This document shows, piece after piece, positions 8,800-18,008 of a DNA stretch of 64,000 nt. Origin of the DNA: Chryseosolibacter sp964493505 (GTDB taxonomy: Bacteria; Bacteroidota; Bacteroidia; Cytophagales; Cyclobacteriaceae); the NCBI GenBank assembly GCA_964493505.1, contig CAZBNP010000009.1, positions 62,001-126,000 of the forward strand. Direction: 5' to 3'. How positions within the stretch are numbered: position 1 is the first letter of the stretch; each line of letters starts with the position of its first letter. The notes under the pieces are model-generated. The model worked only from the letters and a program-made list of their open reading frames with translations, made no database searches and was not told the DNA's origin. The translations under genes were made by a program, and so were the position numbers.

Positions 8800-8890
8800 C
8801 ATTAGGAGCAACATTACACAAAATCCAAATTGCAACGGCAAAGGAGGAGTTGTTTGGCCCCCCGGCACTCCAGCAGCCGAAACCCGGAAC

Positions 8891-9964
8891 CTACCGCGTT
8901 TCTACCGATGGGGATTGTATCTTGTTTTCGATTCTCTGAAGCCTGTTTTGAAGCTCTCTCAGGCGTGCATGGATGTCGGGTAATTGCTTATGTACAGCGT
9001 ATGCGCGGAAATACTCCTTCTTGTCGAAGGCCGGAGATCCGATGATCTGCTGCCCCTCTTTGATTATCGACTTCAGAATGCCCGACTGTGCGCCGATACT
9101 GGTCTTGTCGGCGATGGTGAGATGCCCGGCCAGGCCTACCTGGCCGGCGACGATACAGTTCTGCCCTATCTTTGTTGATCCTGCAATGCCGGTCTGGGCA
9201 GCGATCACCGTGTTTTTTCCGATTTCGACGTTGTGGGCAACCTGAATGAGATTGTCCATCTTCACACCGCTGCGAACAATAGTCGAATCACCGGCGAGGG
9301 TGGCGCAGTCGATTACGGTGTTTGCTCCGATCGAGACGTGGTCTTCGATCGTCACGGTACCCAACTGGGGGATTGTCTTATAAGTACCGTCCGCCTGTGG
9401 TACAAATCCGAAGCCATCGCTTCCAATTACCGTACCCGCGTGTATCTCACAATTCCTTCCCACGGTTGTTCCCGTGTACAGTTTAACATGGGGGTGCAGT
9501 ATGGTATTGTCACCGATCGAGACATTGTCGCCGACATAAACATGGGGATATATCTTGACGTTGGCGCCGATGCGGACATTATTTCCGATGTAGGAGAAAG
9601 CGCCGCGGTAGATATTTTCTCCGGCTACCAGATTTTCGCCGGCGAATGAAGGCTGCTCGATACCCGATTTCTGAAGGCTGATGATCTTGTGATACTCTTC
9701 AAGCAGTGCGGTGAAGCTGCTATAGGCATCTTCAACGAGGATGAGTGTTGCTGCGACTGGTTTCCGCGGAACAAAGTCTTTATTGACAATGACGGCAGAA
9801 GCTCCGGTTGTGTAGATAAACGATTCGTACTTCGGGTTAGACAAAAAAGTTACCTGGCCTTTCTGCGCTTCCTGAATTCTGGCCAGCATGTTTACGGTCT
9901 CGCCTCCGTTCCCCCTCACTTCGCCATGCAGCATTAGTGCTACCTCATCTATCGTAAATTCCAT
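8891..9964 (-). CDS. lpxD: UDP-3-O-acylglucosamine N-acyltransferase LpxD
   Basis: LpxD adds the second 3-hydroxyacyl chain to UDP-3-O-acyl-glucosamine, the step after LpxC. The 357-residue protein has the N-terminal uridine-binding domain (about 1-105, with VTFLSNPKYESF), a long hexapeptide-repeat beta helix (about 112-310) with the catalytic His244 in QVAHNVEIGKN, and a C-terminal helix. I chose the ATG at 9962-9964 because MEFTIDEVAL begins the conserved domain. A GTG at 10012 would add 16 residues encoded by a GC-rich hairpin repeat. It lies 44 bases downstream of the HD hydrolase gene. Confidence 0.96.
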   Translation of the reverse strand: MEFTIDEVALMLHGEVRGNGGETVNMLARIQEAQKGQVTFLSNPKYESFIYTTGASAVIVNKDFVPRKPVAATLILVEDAYSSFTALLEEYHKIISLQKSGIEQPSFAGENLVAGENIYRGAFSYIGNNVRIGANVKIYPHVYVGDNVSIGDNTILHPHVKLYTGTTVGRNCEIHAGTVIGSDGFGFVPQADGTYKTIPQLGTVTIEDHVSIGANTVIDCATLAGDSTIVRSGVKMDNLIQVAHNVEIGKNTVIAAQTGIAGSTKIGQNCIVAGQVGLAGHLTIADKTSIGAQSGILKSIIKEGQQIIGSPAFDKKEYFRAYAVHKQLPDIHARLRELQNRLQRIENKIQSPSVETR

Positions 9965-10008
9965 ATTGTTAGTTAGGGTCTCATCACCTGCCTGCCCTGC
10001 CGGCAGGC

Positions 10009-11250
10009 TCACGACTCTTCATCAGACAAAGATACATTTTTGGGCCAGCACAGGTAGTTTTTTTTAACGATTTTGCCTAGGGCTTTGATATTGGGCAGAT
10101 CTGAGGCCTGGGCGACATCGAGGAGTTCTCCCGAGCGCGCGAGGATATTGATCTTTTCCCCGTCCGTGTATGCTTCGTTAGTGACTGTTCCATGTGAATA
10201 CAGGTACGACGAATCGGCGCGGAGAGTGTGATAGTGTTCCGCGACGGAGGTTCGTATGTTCTCGAGCACACTTCTTCGGATAGGGTCGTTGCTGAGAACG
10301 ATCCTGAATAACTTACGTTCGATGATCATCGTCGATAACAACGAGAGAATCCGGTCGCTGTGGTTGCGCCATAATTTAATGGCTCCCCAGATGTCGTGGT
10401 CGTCCATACTGGCGAATGCTTCCAGAATATCCGGACTGCTTTTGAGTAAATCGAGTGAAACCTTTTGTTTGAGAAAGACCGACAGCGGCTCACTCGCGGG
10501 TACTGCCTCACCCGCCCGCGTCAGCACCTCTGCTCGCCGCATCAGGTTCACCAGCATACGCTCTGCGGCGACGGTGGTTTTGTGAAGGTAAACCTGCCAG
10601 TACATCAATCGTCGCGCGTTCAGAAAATTCTCGATACTGTAGATACCCCTTTCTTCGACGACAAGCTGATCGTTGTGTACCGCCAACATCAGGATGATAC
10701 GATCAACACCAATCGAACCTTCCTGTACACCGGAGAAGAAACAGTCGCGGTTCAGGTAGTCAAGACGGTCGATATCCAACTGGCTTGAAACAAGCTGCGA
10801 AAAGAATTTCCGATCGTAGCTATTCCGGAAGATCTTGAGACTCAGGTCGAGTGCGCCATTGAACTCGCGGTTGAGGGAGGACATGAGCAGGTACGAAATG
10901 CTCTCGTGTTTTACACCGGGAAGGATGCTGTGTTCCAGTGCATGCGAGAACGGCCCGTGTCCGATGTCATGCAGGAGTATGGCGAGTTGCGCCGCCTCGT
11001 ATTCGTTGTCGCTTATTTCGACACCCTTGAAACGCAGGTTATCGAGAACCCTGCCCATGAGGTGCAGGGCGCCTAGCGCGTGCTGAAAACGCGTATGAAG
11101 CGCTCCCGGATACACCAGGTCGGTAAGCCCAAGCTGCTTGATGTTTCGCAGCCGCTGAAACTGGGGATGTGAGATAATATCAAAGACCAGCTCACTTTTT
11201 ATGTGGATAAAGCCGTAGAGCGGATCGTTAATGATTTTCTTTTTGTTCAA
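10009..11250 (-). CDS. HD-domain phosphohydrolase (dGTPase-like family)
   Basis: A 413-residue HD-superfamily protein. Metal ligands appear in order as HTRFQHALG, LLHDIGHGPFSHALEH and QLDIDRLDYLNRD, the pattern of bacterial HD phosphohydrolases related to dNTP triphosphohydrolases and SAMHD1. The true substrate is unknown. No in-frame ATG precedes the domain. The TTG at 11248-11250 gives MNKKKIINDPLYGF, the usual beginning of the family, while a farther TTG at 11316 would add 22 unlike residues. It is the first gene of a minus-strand run leading to lpxD and is divergent from porX; a close link to lpxD is common in Bacteroidota. Confidence 0.88.
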   Translation of the reverse strand: MNKKKIINDPLYGFIHIKSELVFDIISHPQFQRLRNIKQLGLTDLVYPGALHTRFQHALGALHLMGRVLDNLRFKGVEISDNEYEAAQLAILLHDIGHGPFSHALEHSILPGVKHESISYLLMSSLNREFNGALDLSLKIFRNSYDRKFFSQLVSSQLDIDRLDYLNRDCFFSGVQEGSIGVDRIILMLAVHNDQLVVEERGIYSIENFLNARRLMYWQVYLHKTTVAAERMLVNLMRRAEVLTRAGEAVPASEPLSVFLKQKVSLDLLKSSPDILEAFASMDDHDIWGAIKLWRNHSDRILSLLSTMIIERKLFRIVLSNDPIRRSVLENIRTSVAEHYHTLRADSSYLYSHGTVTNEAYTDGEKINILARSGELLDVAQASDLPNIKALGKIVKKNYLCWPKNVSLSDEES

Positions 11251-11372
11251 TACCAGGACATTATGTTCAAAGTCTCTATCAGGCCTCTGAATCAGGAAAA
11301 AAGCCTTGAATGACAAAACAAATGTCGCTTTTAAAGGCTATATTTTAATAAATTTCAAAAAAATAGATCTCT

Positions 11373-12929
11373 ATGCAACGATACAATATACTCTGGGCGG
11401 ATGATGAAATCGACTTGTTAAAGCCTCACATCATGTTCCTGGAGCAGCGCGGATATGATATCACCCCGGTGAACAATGGAGCTGAAGCGGTTGAAATGTG
11501 CGATGACAAGAACTTTGACGTCGTTTTTCTCGACGAACACATGCCCGGTATGTCTGGACTTGAAGCGCTGAGCCAGATCAAGAACAATAAGCCGAATTTG
11601 CCGGTGGTCATGATCACGAAGAATGAGGAAGAGCAGATCATGGAGGAGGCCATCGGCTCCAAGATTGCCGACTATCTGATCAAACCGCTCAACCCCAGCC
11701 AGATATTACTTTCCGTCAAGAAAATCCTCGACAACAAGCGGCTGGTTACGGAAAAAACCAGTCTTAACTACCAGCAGGAGTTTCGCAAGATCAGCATGGC
11801 GTTTCAGGATGTGATGAACCATGAGCAATGGGCTGACATTTATAAAAAACTGGTGTTCTGGGAGTTGGAAATGGACGAAAACCAGGAAATGGGGGAGGTG
11901 CTCGACATGCAGAAGACGGAAGCCAATGCGAGCTTCGCACGCTTTATAATGCGCAATTACGACGGCTGGCTGAACGATCCCAGGGCTGATAAGCCACTGA
12001 TGTCGCATCAGCTTATGAAGCGCAAGGTGTTCCCTGAGCTGTCCGGCAAGAAGCCGGTCTTTGTGATCGTCATTGACAACCTTCGCTTCGACCAGTGGAA
12101 GGTGATTGAGCCCGTGGTGGCCGAGTACTTCACGATAGAAAGTGAAGAACACTACTATTCGATACTGCCGACAACAACCGCCTACGCCCGGAATGCGATC
12201 TTTTCGGGTCAGATGCCTTCGGAAATGGCCAAGAGTCATCCCGATCTCTGGGTAGGCGAAGACGAAGAAGATGGCAAGAATAATTTTGAAGATGAGTTCC
12301 TCGCTAAGCAGATGCGGCGAAACAACATTCAGGGAAAGATGTCTTATCACAAGATCAAGAATATGGAGGAGGGCCGTTCCCTGGCAGATTCTATCAATAA
12401 CCTCTTTACCAACGAGCTGAATGTTATTGTTTACAACTTTGTGGACATGCTGTCGCACGCGCGGACTGACATGGCAATGGTTCGCGAACTGGCTCCCGAC
12501 GAATCAGCATACAGGTCATTGACGAAGTCGTGGTTTGTACATTCGCCGCTGATGGATATTCTTCGGAAACTGTCGGAAAAGGATGTAAGGGTGATCCTGA
12601 CTACAGACCACGGTACGATTCGTGTAAAACGCCCTTTCAAGATCATCGGCGACCGGACGGTCAACACCAATTTACGGTATAAGCAGGGCAAGAACCTGGG
12701 CTATGAGGGTGATAAGGTCATGACGGCTACCCGGCCGGAGAGGCTGTTTCTGCCCAAGGTGAATGTGTCTACTTCCTACGTCTTTGCGATCGAGGATCAA
12801 TTCTTTGCCTATCCGAACAACTATAACTACTATGTTAATTTCTACAAGGACACGTTTCAGCACGGTGGAGTTAGTATGGAGGAGATGATCATTCCCTTAA
12901 TTTTCTTAAATTCGAAAAATGTGGTTTGA
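11373..12929 (+). CDS. porX: PorX, response regulator with PglZ phosphatase-like domain, T9SS regulator
   Basis: PorX is the response regulator needed for type IX secretion and gliding in characterised Bacteroidota. The 518-residue protein has a CheY-like receiver (residues 1-120) with acidic pocket DDE at 10-12, phospho-acceptor Asp54 (FLDEHMPG) and Lys in LIKPLNP. A linker (about 120-210) leads to a PglZ/alkaline-phosphatase-like domain with VIVIDNLRFDQW, nucleophile region Thr267-269 and TTDHG (Asp412, His413) as metal ligands. In P. gingivalis the C-terminal domain is a zinc-dependent phosphodiesterase acting on oligonucleotides; that activity is inferred here. It overlaps tsaE by 11 bases. 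Three probable T9SS cargos are encoded in this window. Confidence 0.95.
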   Translation: MQRYNILWADDEIDLLKPHIMFLEQRGYDITPVNNGAEAVEMCDDKNFDVVFLDEHMPGMSGLEALSQIKNNKPNLPVVMITKNEEEQIMEEAIGSKIADYLIKPLNPSQILLSVKKILDNKRLVTEKTSLNYQQEFRKISMAFQDVMNHEQWADIYKKLVFWELEMDENQEMGEVLDMQKTEANASFARFIMRNYDGWLNDPRADKPLMSHQLMKRKVFPELSGKKPVFVIVIDNLRFDQWKVIEPVVAEYFTIESEEHYYSILPTTTAYARNAIFSGQMPSEMAKSHPDLWVGEDEEDGKNNFEDEFLAKQMRRNNIQGKMSYHKIKNMEEGRSLADSINNLFTNELNVIVYNFVDMLSHARTDMAMVRELAPDESAYRSLTKSWFVHSPLMDILRKLSEKDVRVILTTDHGTIRVKRPFKIIGDRTVNTNLRYKQGKNLGYEGDKVMTATRPERLFLPKVNVSTSYVFAIEDQFFAYPNNYNYYVNFYKDTFQHGGVSMEEMIIPLIFLNSKNVV

Positions 12930-13380
12930 AGGCAGCCACATGACCTGGCGTGAGGTAGCATTGAAGGACCTGGAAGAGGTGTCGGCGGCGATCCTGGAAA
13001 AGACGGATCACAGGGTCTGGCTGTTCCAGGGGGAGATGGGATCGGGAAAAACGACGCTCATTAAGGCTTTCTGTGAGCATCTGGGAGTATCCGATCCAAT
13101 GAGCAGCCCCTCGTTCTCTATTGTAAATGAGTACCAGGATGGCGGTGGTCGAAACGTTTATCATTTTGACTACTACAGGATCAGGAACGAGGCGGAAGCA
13201 TACGATATCGGAAGTGAAGAATATTTTTACTCCGGAAACCTGTGTTTCATCGAATGGCCGGAAAAGATTCCGTCGCTGATACCCGCTGAACACGCCGAAA
13301 TAAGTATTTCAGTAGATAACCAAAACCTTAGAACAATAGCACTTTCCGTTCATGGCCGAAAAGAAGAAAAGCGGATTTGA
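12919..13380 (+). CDS. tsaE: TsaE, ATPase of the tRNA t6A synthesis complex
   Basis: TsaE is the ATPase that resets the TsaBD complex making N6-threonylcarbamoyladenosine at tRNA position 37. The 153-residue protein shows Walker A GEMGSGKTTL, SSPSFSIVNEY, HFDYYRI and CFIEWPEKI, the full family signature. The ATG at 12919 lies inside the end of porX (ATGTGGTTTGA) and the end of tsaE runs 29 bases into ald, so the three genes look tightly coupled. The porX-tsaE-ald order is, as far as I recall, widespread in Bacteroidota. Confidence 0.95.
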   Translation: MWFEGSHMTWREVALKDLEEVSAAILEKTDHRVWLFQGEMGSGKTTLIKAFCEHLGVSDPMSSPSFSIVNEYQDGGGRNVYHFDYYRIRNEAEAYDIGSEEYFYSGNLCFIEWPEKIPSLIPAEHAEISISVDNQNLRTIALSVHGRKEEKRI

Positions 13381-14578
13381 AGCATTGGCCACAAAGTCAA
13401 GCTTCTATCCGGAAGAGAAGTTAATGAAGGTCAAAAAAGGAAAAAATTCCTTTTTCATTGGATTGCCCAAAGAGGTATCACTTCAGGAAAACCGGATTAG
13501 TCTGACACCCGACGCGGTAGCGTTGCTCGTCAACAACGGTCATGAGGTCCGTGTAGAGGCCAAGGCCGGTATCGGGTCGAAGTTCACGGATAAGCAGTAC
13601 AGCGAGGCGGGCGCTAGCATCGTCTACTCACCGCAGGAAGTGTACAAGGCTGATGTCATCCTCAAGATCGAGCCGCCAACGCTTGAAGAGATAGAAATGA
13701 TGCATCCGAACCAGGGGTTGATCTCCGCTTTGCAGCTGGGGCATCTTAAGTCGGAGAATCTGCAGGCGCTGATGAAAAAGAAAGTCACTGCCCTGGCCTA
13801 CGAATTCATTGAAGACAAGGTAGGAGGAATGCCGATCATCCGTGCGATGAGTGAGATCGCCGGTACAAGTGTCCTGCTGATCGCGGCTGAGCACCTGAGT
13901 TCGGCCAACAATGGAAAGGGTGTAATACTGGGAGGAATCACGGGTGTTCCGCCAACGAAAGTTGTCATTATCGGCGCCGGCACCGTCGCCGAATACGCCG
14001 CCCGGGTGGCCATCGGTCTCGGTGCTGAAGTGCAGGTATTTGATAACCATATCTACAAACTCCGCAGGATCAAGAGTATGCTCGGTCATCAGATATATAC
14101 ATCGACTATCGACACGCTGACACTCAGCGAGACACTTCAAACCGCCGACGTAGTGATCGGTGCGCTACGGCCGGAAAAAGGCCGGCCACGTCACGTGATT
14201 TCCGAAGAAATGGTGGCGCGGATGCGAAACGATTCGCTCATCATCGACCTTAGTATTGATCAGGGTGGTTGTGTTGAAACCTCGGAGATCACTACGCTGA
14301 GTAAGCCGGTTTTCCGGAGACATGGGGTCATACACTACTGTGTACCGAATGTCGCCTCCCGCGTGGCGCATACGGCTACCACGGCCCTGAGCAACATATT
14401 TACCCCCACCATCCTTCGCGCTGCGGAAGAGGGGGGTATCGAGGAGATGATCTTCTCCCATAAGTGGTTCATGAAAGGAGTATATACCTATAAAGGCGGG
14501 TTGACAAACGAGCCGGTTGCCCGTAAATTCGGATTGAAATACAAGAACATCGATCTACTGTTTGCTGCCAGATTCTGA
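13352..14578 (+). CDS. ald: Alanine dehydrogenase
   Basis: Alanine dehydrogenase interconverts L-alanine and pyruvate with NAD and ammonia. The 408-residue protein has the two-domain alanine dehydrogenase/PNT fold: IGLPKEVSLQENRISLTPDAV at the start of the substrate domain, IGAGTVAEYAARVA as the nucleotide-binding loop, SLIIDLSIDQGG and the closing VPNVASRVAHTAT. It is about 35 residues longer at the N-terminus than B. subtilis Ald; the Lys-rich extra segment overlaps tsaE and may be dispensable, as an ATG at about residue 25 (MKVKKGK) is also possible. The next gene follows after 4 bases. Confidence 0.92.
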   Translation: MAEKKKSGFEALATKSSFYPEEKLMKVKKGKNSFFIGLPKEVSLQENRISLTPDAVALLVNNGHEVRVEAKAGIGSKFTDKQYSEAGASIVYSPQEVYKADVILKIEPPTLEEIEMMHPNQGLISALQLGHLKSENLQALMKKKVTALAYEFIEDKVGGMPIIRAMSEIAGTSVLLIAAEHLSSANNGKGVILGGITGVPPTKVVIIGAGTVAEYAARVAIGLGAEVQVFDNHIYKLRRIKSMLGHQIYTSTIDTLTLSETLQTADVVIGALRPEKGRPRHVISEEMVARMRNDSLIIDLSIDQGGCVETSEITTLSKPVFRRHGVIHYCVPNVASRVAHTATTALSNIFTPTILRAAEEGGIEEMIFSHKWFMKGVYTYKGGLTNEPVARKFGLKYKNIDLLFAARF

Positions 14579-14581
14579 AAT

Positions 14582-15328
14582 ATGAAAGCACGAACCTACC
14601 TTATCTTCGCTATCGCCTGGTTGGGCTGCTTCCTGTCCGCGGCACAACCAAATGCTGTTGTTCCCACGAACATCCGCGCATCCAATACCCTCGACAAACT
14701 ATCGGACGGAATTAGTGTTTCGGAAAGCCTCTGGGGTATTCCGCTGGAGCCGGGCCGGGTGCTGGGTACCACCTACCTCACTGAGGGCTGGAACCGTGCC
14801 ACTATCCTTCTGTACGACGACAGGATGATAGAGGGATACCTTACCCGGTACGAGATTGATCTCGACCAGATCGAAATAAGGCTAGCGGCAGAGATCAAGG
14901 TGCTTGATGGAAAGTTGGTACGGAGCTTTGTCTGGACGGATGAGATGAACTTCAGTCCCCATTATTTTGTCAATGCCCGCGACTACCGGCTCGAAGGTCA
15001 GCCTTCCATGACGGGCTTTTTCGAAGTGCTTTCCGAGGGACCGGTCACCCTGCTTTCGAAAACCGATATCGCGGTGCGGAAGCCCAGTTACAACGTAGCG
15101 CTTGATATGGGCGTGCGTGACACTCGGTTAGTACAGCGGACGGATCTTTATTACCTGAAAGAAGATCTCGTCAGGGAATTACCGTCGTCGAAAAAGAAGT
15201 TGATGGCGGTGTTCGGTGAGAACGCCGATGATGCCGAAGCGTTTATCAAGTCGAACAAGCTCTCCCTGAACGACGAAAGCAATCTCAAAGTACTCTTCGA
15301 TCACATTAACGAAGAAATTATGGATTGA
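14582..15328 (+). CDS. Exported protein of unknown function
   Basis: This 248-residue protein begins with a clear signal peptide (MKARTYLIF, then a Leu/Ala-rich stretch ending near SAAQ, about residue 22). The mature part has alternating beta-strand patterns (VLGTTYLTEGWNRATILLYDD, MIEGYLTRYEIDLDQIEI) and a helical charged end with LPSSKKKLMAVFGENADDAEAFI. I do not recognise the family and see no lipobox, T9SS sorting domain or catalytic motif. It starts 4 bases after ald, so it is probably the last gene of the porX transcript. Its end overlaps the convergent valS by 11 bases. Confidence 0.75.
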   Translation: MKARTYLIFAIAWLGCFLSAAQPNAVVPTNIRASNTLDKLSDGISVSESLWGIPLEPGRVLGTTYLTEGWNRATILLYDDRMIEGYLTRYEIDLDQIEIRLAAEIKVLDGKLVRSFVWTDEMNFSPHYFVNARDYRLEGQPSMTGFFEVLSEGPVTLLSKTDIAVRKPSYNVALDMGVRDTRLVQRTDLYYLKEDLVRELPSSKKKLMAVFGENADDAEAFIKSNKLSLNDESNLKVLFDHINEEIMD

Positions 15329-17963
15329 GCCTGGCGAGGCTTTCTTCCAACGCGCTGATGTTCGCTTCCGCGTCTGCTTTTTTCTTCCGTTCGATCTCCA
15401 CTACCTGCGGCGGGGCGCTTTGTACGAACTTGTCGTTACTGAGTTTCTTATCCACCTTTTCGAGAAAGCCCTTATAGTAAGAAATCTCTTTGAGGATTGA
15501 CTCCCGTTCTTTTTCCGCGTCAACTTTTCCGTCGAGAGGAATATAGAATTCCGCTGACCTGACAAGAAACGCGGCTGCGGGAGTTGACGGCGCTTCTCCT
15601 ACAAACGAGATGTTACTTACGTTTGCGAGCTTTCCGATTACCGGAAGGAAGGTGTTCACAGGATATTGTGCCGATTTCCTGATCAGGAGAGAGACTGCTT
15701 CCTTTGGAGAAAGGCTGCGTGTGTTTCGTGTATTCCTGATTTCGGTTACGATATCGAAGGCGAATTCCGCTTCCGGCAGTATGGTGGAGTCAAATGCCGT
15801 GGCGGCGGGGTAGGGTGCGACGATGATGCAGTTGTTCTTCTTTTTTTCGTTCAGTTCGTGCCATAGTTCCTCTGTAATGAACGGCATGAAAGGGTGCAGT
15901 GCCTTCAGGAGCGTTTCAAAGAAACGCGTAGTATCCTGCAATGTCTTCTCGTCTATGGGTTTTCCGAAGTCGGGCTTGATGATTTCGAGATACCATGAGC
16001 AGAAGTCGTCCCAGATAAGCTTGTACAGTGTGTGCAGCGCATCGGAGATGCGGTATTTCGAGAAGTGGTCTTCGATTTCTGTCAGCGCCTGGTTTACACG
16101 GGCGTCGAACCACGCCGCGGCCACCTGGTTTTCTTCCGGCGTAGGCACTTCGCCAATAGTCCAGCCGTTGACGAGCCGGAACGCGTTCCATATTTTGTTC
16201 GCGAAGTTGCGACCTTGTTCCACGAGTTTTTCATCGTAGAGCAGGTCGTTTCCCGCTGGCGCGCTGAAGAGCATACCGGTACGGATCGCATCCGCGCCAT
16301 ACTGCGCGATAAGATCGAGCGGATCGGGTGAATTGCCGAGTTGCTTGGACATCTTGCGGCCTTGCTTGTCCCTGACAATTCCCGTAAGGTAAACGTTGCT
16401 GAATGGTTTTTCACCGCGGTATTCGTACCCCGCGATGACCATACGGGCTACCCAGAAGAACAGTATTTCCGGGGCGGTCACCAGGTCGTTGGTAGGGTAG
16501 TAGTAGTTCAGATCAGCGTTGCCGCGGTTTTTCGGATCGCCGAATATTGACGGGTCGAAAACGGCCATCGGCCATAGCCAGCTTGAGAACCAGGTGTCCA
16601 TTACATCGGGGTCTTGCGTCAGCGTGACCGACTTCCTGTCGGGGTATTTGCGGGCATATTCCGATTGAGCATCCTCAAGGGTCTTTGCCACTACGTAGTT
16701 TCCGTTGCCGTCGAACCATGCCGGGATCCGGTGGCCCCACCACAGTTGGCGGGAGATACACCAATCGCGCACATTTTCCATCCAGTGGCGGTAGGTGTTC
16801 TTGAACTTCGCGGGAATCAACTGCACGTTATCGTTCATCACGTTCTCGTATGCCGGCCGCGTGATTTCTTTCATTTCCAGAAACCATTGAAGCGACAGCC
16901 TGGGTTCAATCACAGCGTCCGTTCTCTCCGAGAACCCTACGTTGCTGGTGTAATCCTCGACCTTGACGAGATAGCTCTTCGCTTCGAGTTCCTTCGCGAT
17001 CTTCTTGCGCGCAATAAAACGGTCTTCGCCTACATAGATCTTTGCCTTGTCGTTGAGTGTACCGTCTTCGTTGAGGATATCCAGTACTTCCAGGTTGTGC
17101 TTCGTGCCCAGATCATAGTCGTTCATGTCGTGAGCGGGCGTCACCTTCAGACAACCTGTTCCAAAATCCATCGTCACATATTCATCTTCGATGACGGGAA
17201 TGCTGCGGTCGATTAGGGGGATTATTGCGCGCTTGCCGCGGAGATGCTTGTAGCGCTCGTCGTTTGGATTTACGCAGATGGCAGCATCAGCCATGATCGT
17301 CTCGGGTCGTACCGTTGCAATGGTGAGGTACTCATCCTTGCTTCCTTCGATCGGGTATCGGATGTAGTAGAGTTTTGACGCGACTTCGCGATGGATCACT
17401 TCGTCGTCTGAGAGCGCGGTCTTGCCGAGCGGATCCCAGTTAACCATTCGCAGTCCGCGATAGATATGACCCTTCTTGTAGAGATCGATAAAAACGTTGA
17501 TGACGGCGTCATAATAATCGGGGTCCATGGTGAACGTTGTGCGTTCCCAATCGCAGGAAGCGCCGAGTTTTTTCAGTTGCTGGAGGATGATGCCGCCGTA
17601 TTTTTCTTTCCACTCCCACGCGTAGGCGAGGAACTCGTCGCGGCTGAGGTCGGACTTCCTGATTCCCCGCTCGCGCAACATCGCCACCACCTTTGCTTCC
17701 GTAGCAATCGACGCATGGTCGGTGCCCGGCACCCAGCATGCCTCTTTGCCCTGCATCCGCGCTCTGCGTACCAGTATATCCTGGATGGTGTTGTTCAGCA
17801 TGTGACCCATGTGCAGCACGCCGGTAACATTCGGGGGAGGAATCACGATACAAAACGGCTCCTTGTCGGGATTGGGCTCGGAATGGAAAAGCCGGTGCTC
17901 CATCCAGTATTCGTACCATTTGCTCTCGACTTCGGCTGGATTGTATTTCGTGGATAATGACAT
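15318..17963 (-). CDS. valS: Valyl-tRNA synthetase
   Basis: Charges tRNA-Val with valine. The 881-residue class I synthetase has the HIGH motif as GVLHMGHMLNNT (about residue 50), a full editing domain (about 200-350), the KMSKS loop GRKMSKQLGNSPDP, an anticodon-binding domain and the C-terminal coiled coil (last 65 residues) that is typical of bacterial ValRS. The ATG at 17961-17963 is fixed by MSLSTKYNPAEVESKWYEYW, the usual start. A perfect 7-bp inverted repeat touches the start codon and a TATTTTTG box lies right behind it. Tail-to-tail overlap with the preceding gene. Confidence 0.97.
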   Translation of the reverse strand: MSLSTKYNPAEVESKWYEYWMEHRLFHSEPNPDKEPFCIVIPPPNVTGVLHMGHMLNNTIQDILVRRARMQGKEACWVPGTDHASIATEAKVVAMLRERGIRKSDLSRDEFLAYAWEWKEKYGGIILQQLKKLGASCDWERTTFTMDPDYYDAVINVFIDLYKKGHIYRGLRMVNWDPLGKTALSDDEVIHREVASKLYYIRYPIEGSKDEYLTIATVRPETIMADAAICVNPNDERYKHLRGKRAIIPLIDRSIPVIEDEYVTMDFGTGCLKVTPAHDMNDYDLGTKHNLEVLDILNEDGTLNDKAKIYVGEDRFIARKKIAKELEAKSYLVKVEDYTSNVGFSERTDAVIEPRLSLQWFLEMKEITRPAYENVMNDNVQLIPAKFKNTYRHWMENVRDWCISRQLWWGHRIPAWFDGNGNYVVAKTLEDAQSEYARKYPDRKSVTLTQDPDVMDTWFSSWLWPMAVFDPSIFGDPKNRGNADLNYYYPTNDLVTAPEILFFWVARMVIAGYEYRGEKPFSNVYLTGIVRDKQGRKMSKQLGNSPDPLDLIAQYGADAIRTGMLFSAPAGNDLLYDEKLVEQGRNFANKIWNAFRLVNGWTIGEVPTPEENQVAAAWFDARVNQALTEIEDHFSKYRISDALHTLYKLIWDDFCSWYLEIIKPDFGKPIDEKTLQDTTRFFETLLKALHPFMPFITEELWHELNEKKKNNCIIVAPYPAATAFDSTILPEAEFAFDIVTEIRNTRNTRSLSPKEAVSLLIRKSAQYPVNTFLPVIGKLANVSNISFVGEAPSTPAAAFLVRSAEFYIPLDGKVDAEKERESILKEISYYKGFLEKVDKKLSNDKFVQSAPPQVVEIERKKKADAEANISALEESLARLNP

Positions 17964-17991
17964 CGGTCTTGAAATTAAGACCGCAAAAATA
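17964..17991 (-). promoter_or_regulatory. valS promoter with adjoining palindrome
   Basis: On the minus strand, TATTTTTG (17984-17991) matches the -7 consensus and is followed at once by CGGTCTT-AATTTC-AAGACCG (17964-17983), a perfect 7-bp inverted repeat ending at the ATG. The expected transcription start falls within the palindrome, so it could act as an operator or, in part, as an RNA hairpin over the start codon. No clear -33 element is seen. Confidence 0.5.
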
Positions 17992-18008
17992 GCTTTTTAA
18001 CGAGAGCT

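Noticed and set aside
11706..12458. A 250-codon open frame on the minus strand inside porX
   Set aside because: Antisense to PorX; rich in His and Leu from the opposite-strand codon pattern, without a known domain.
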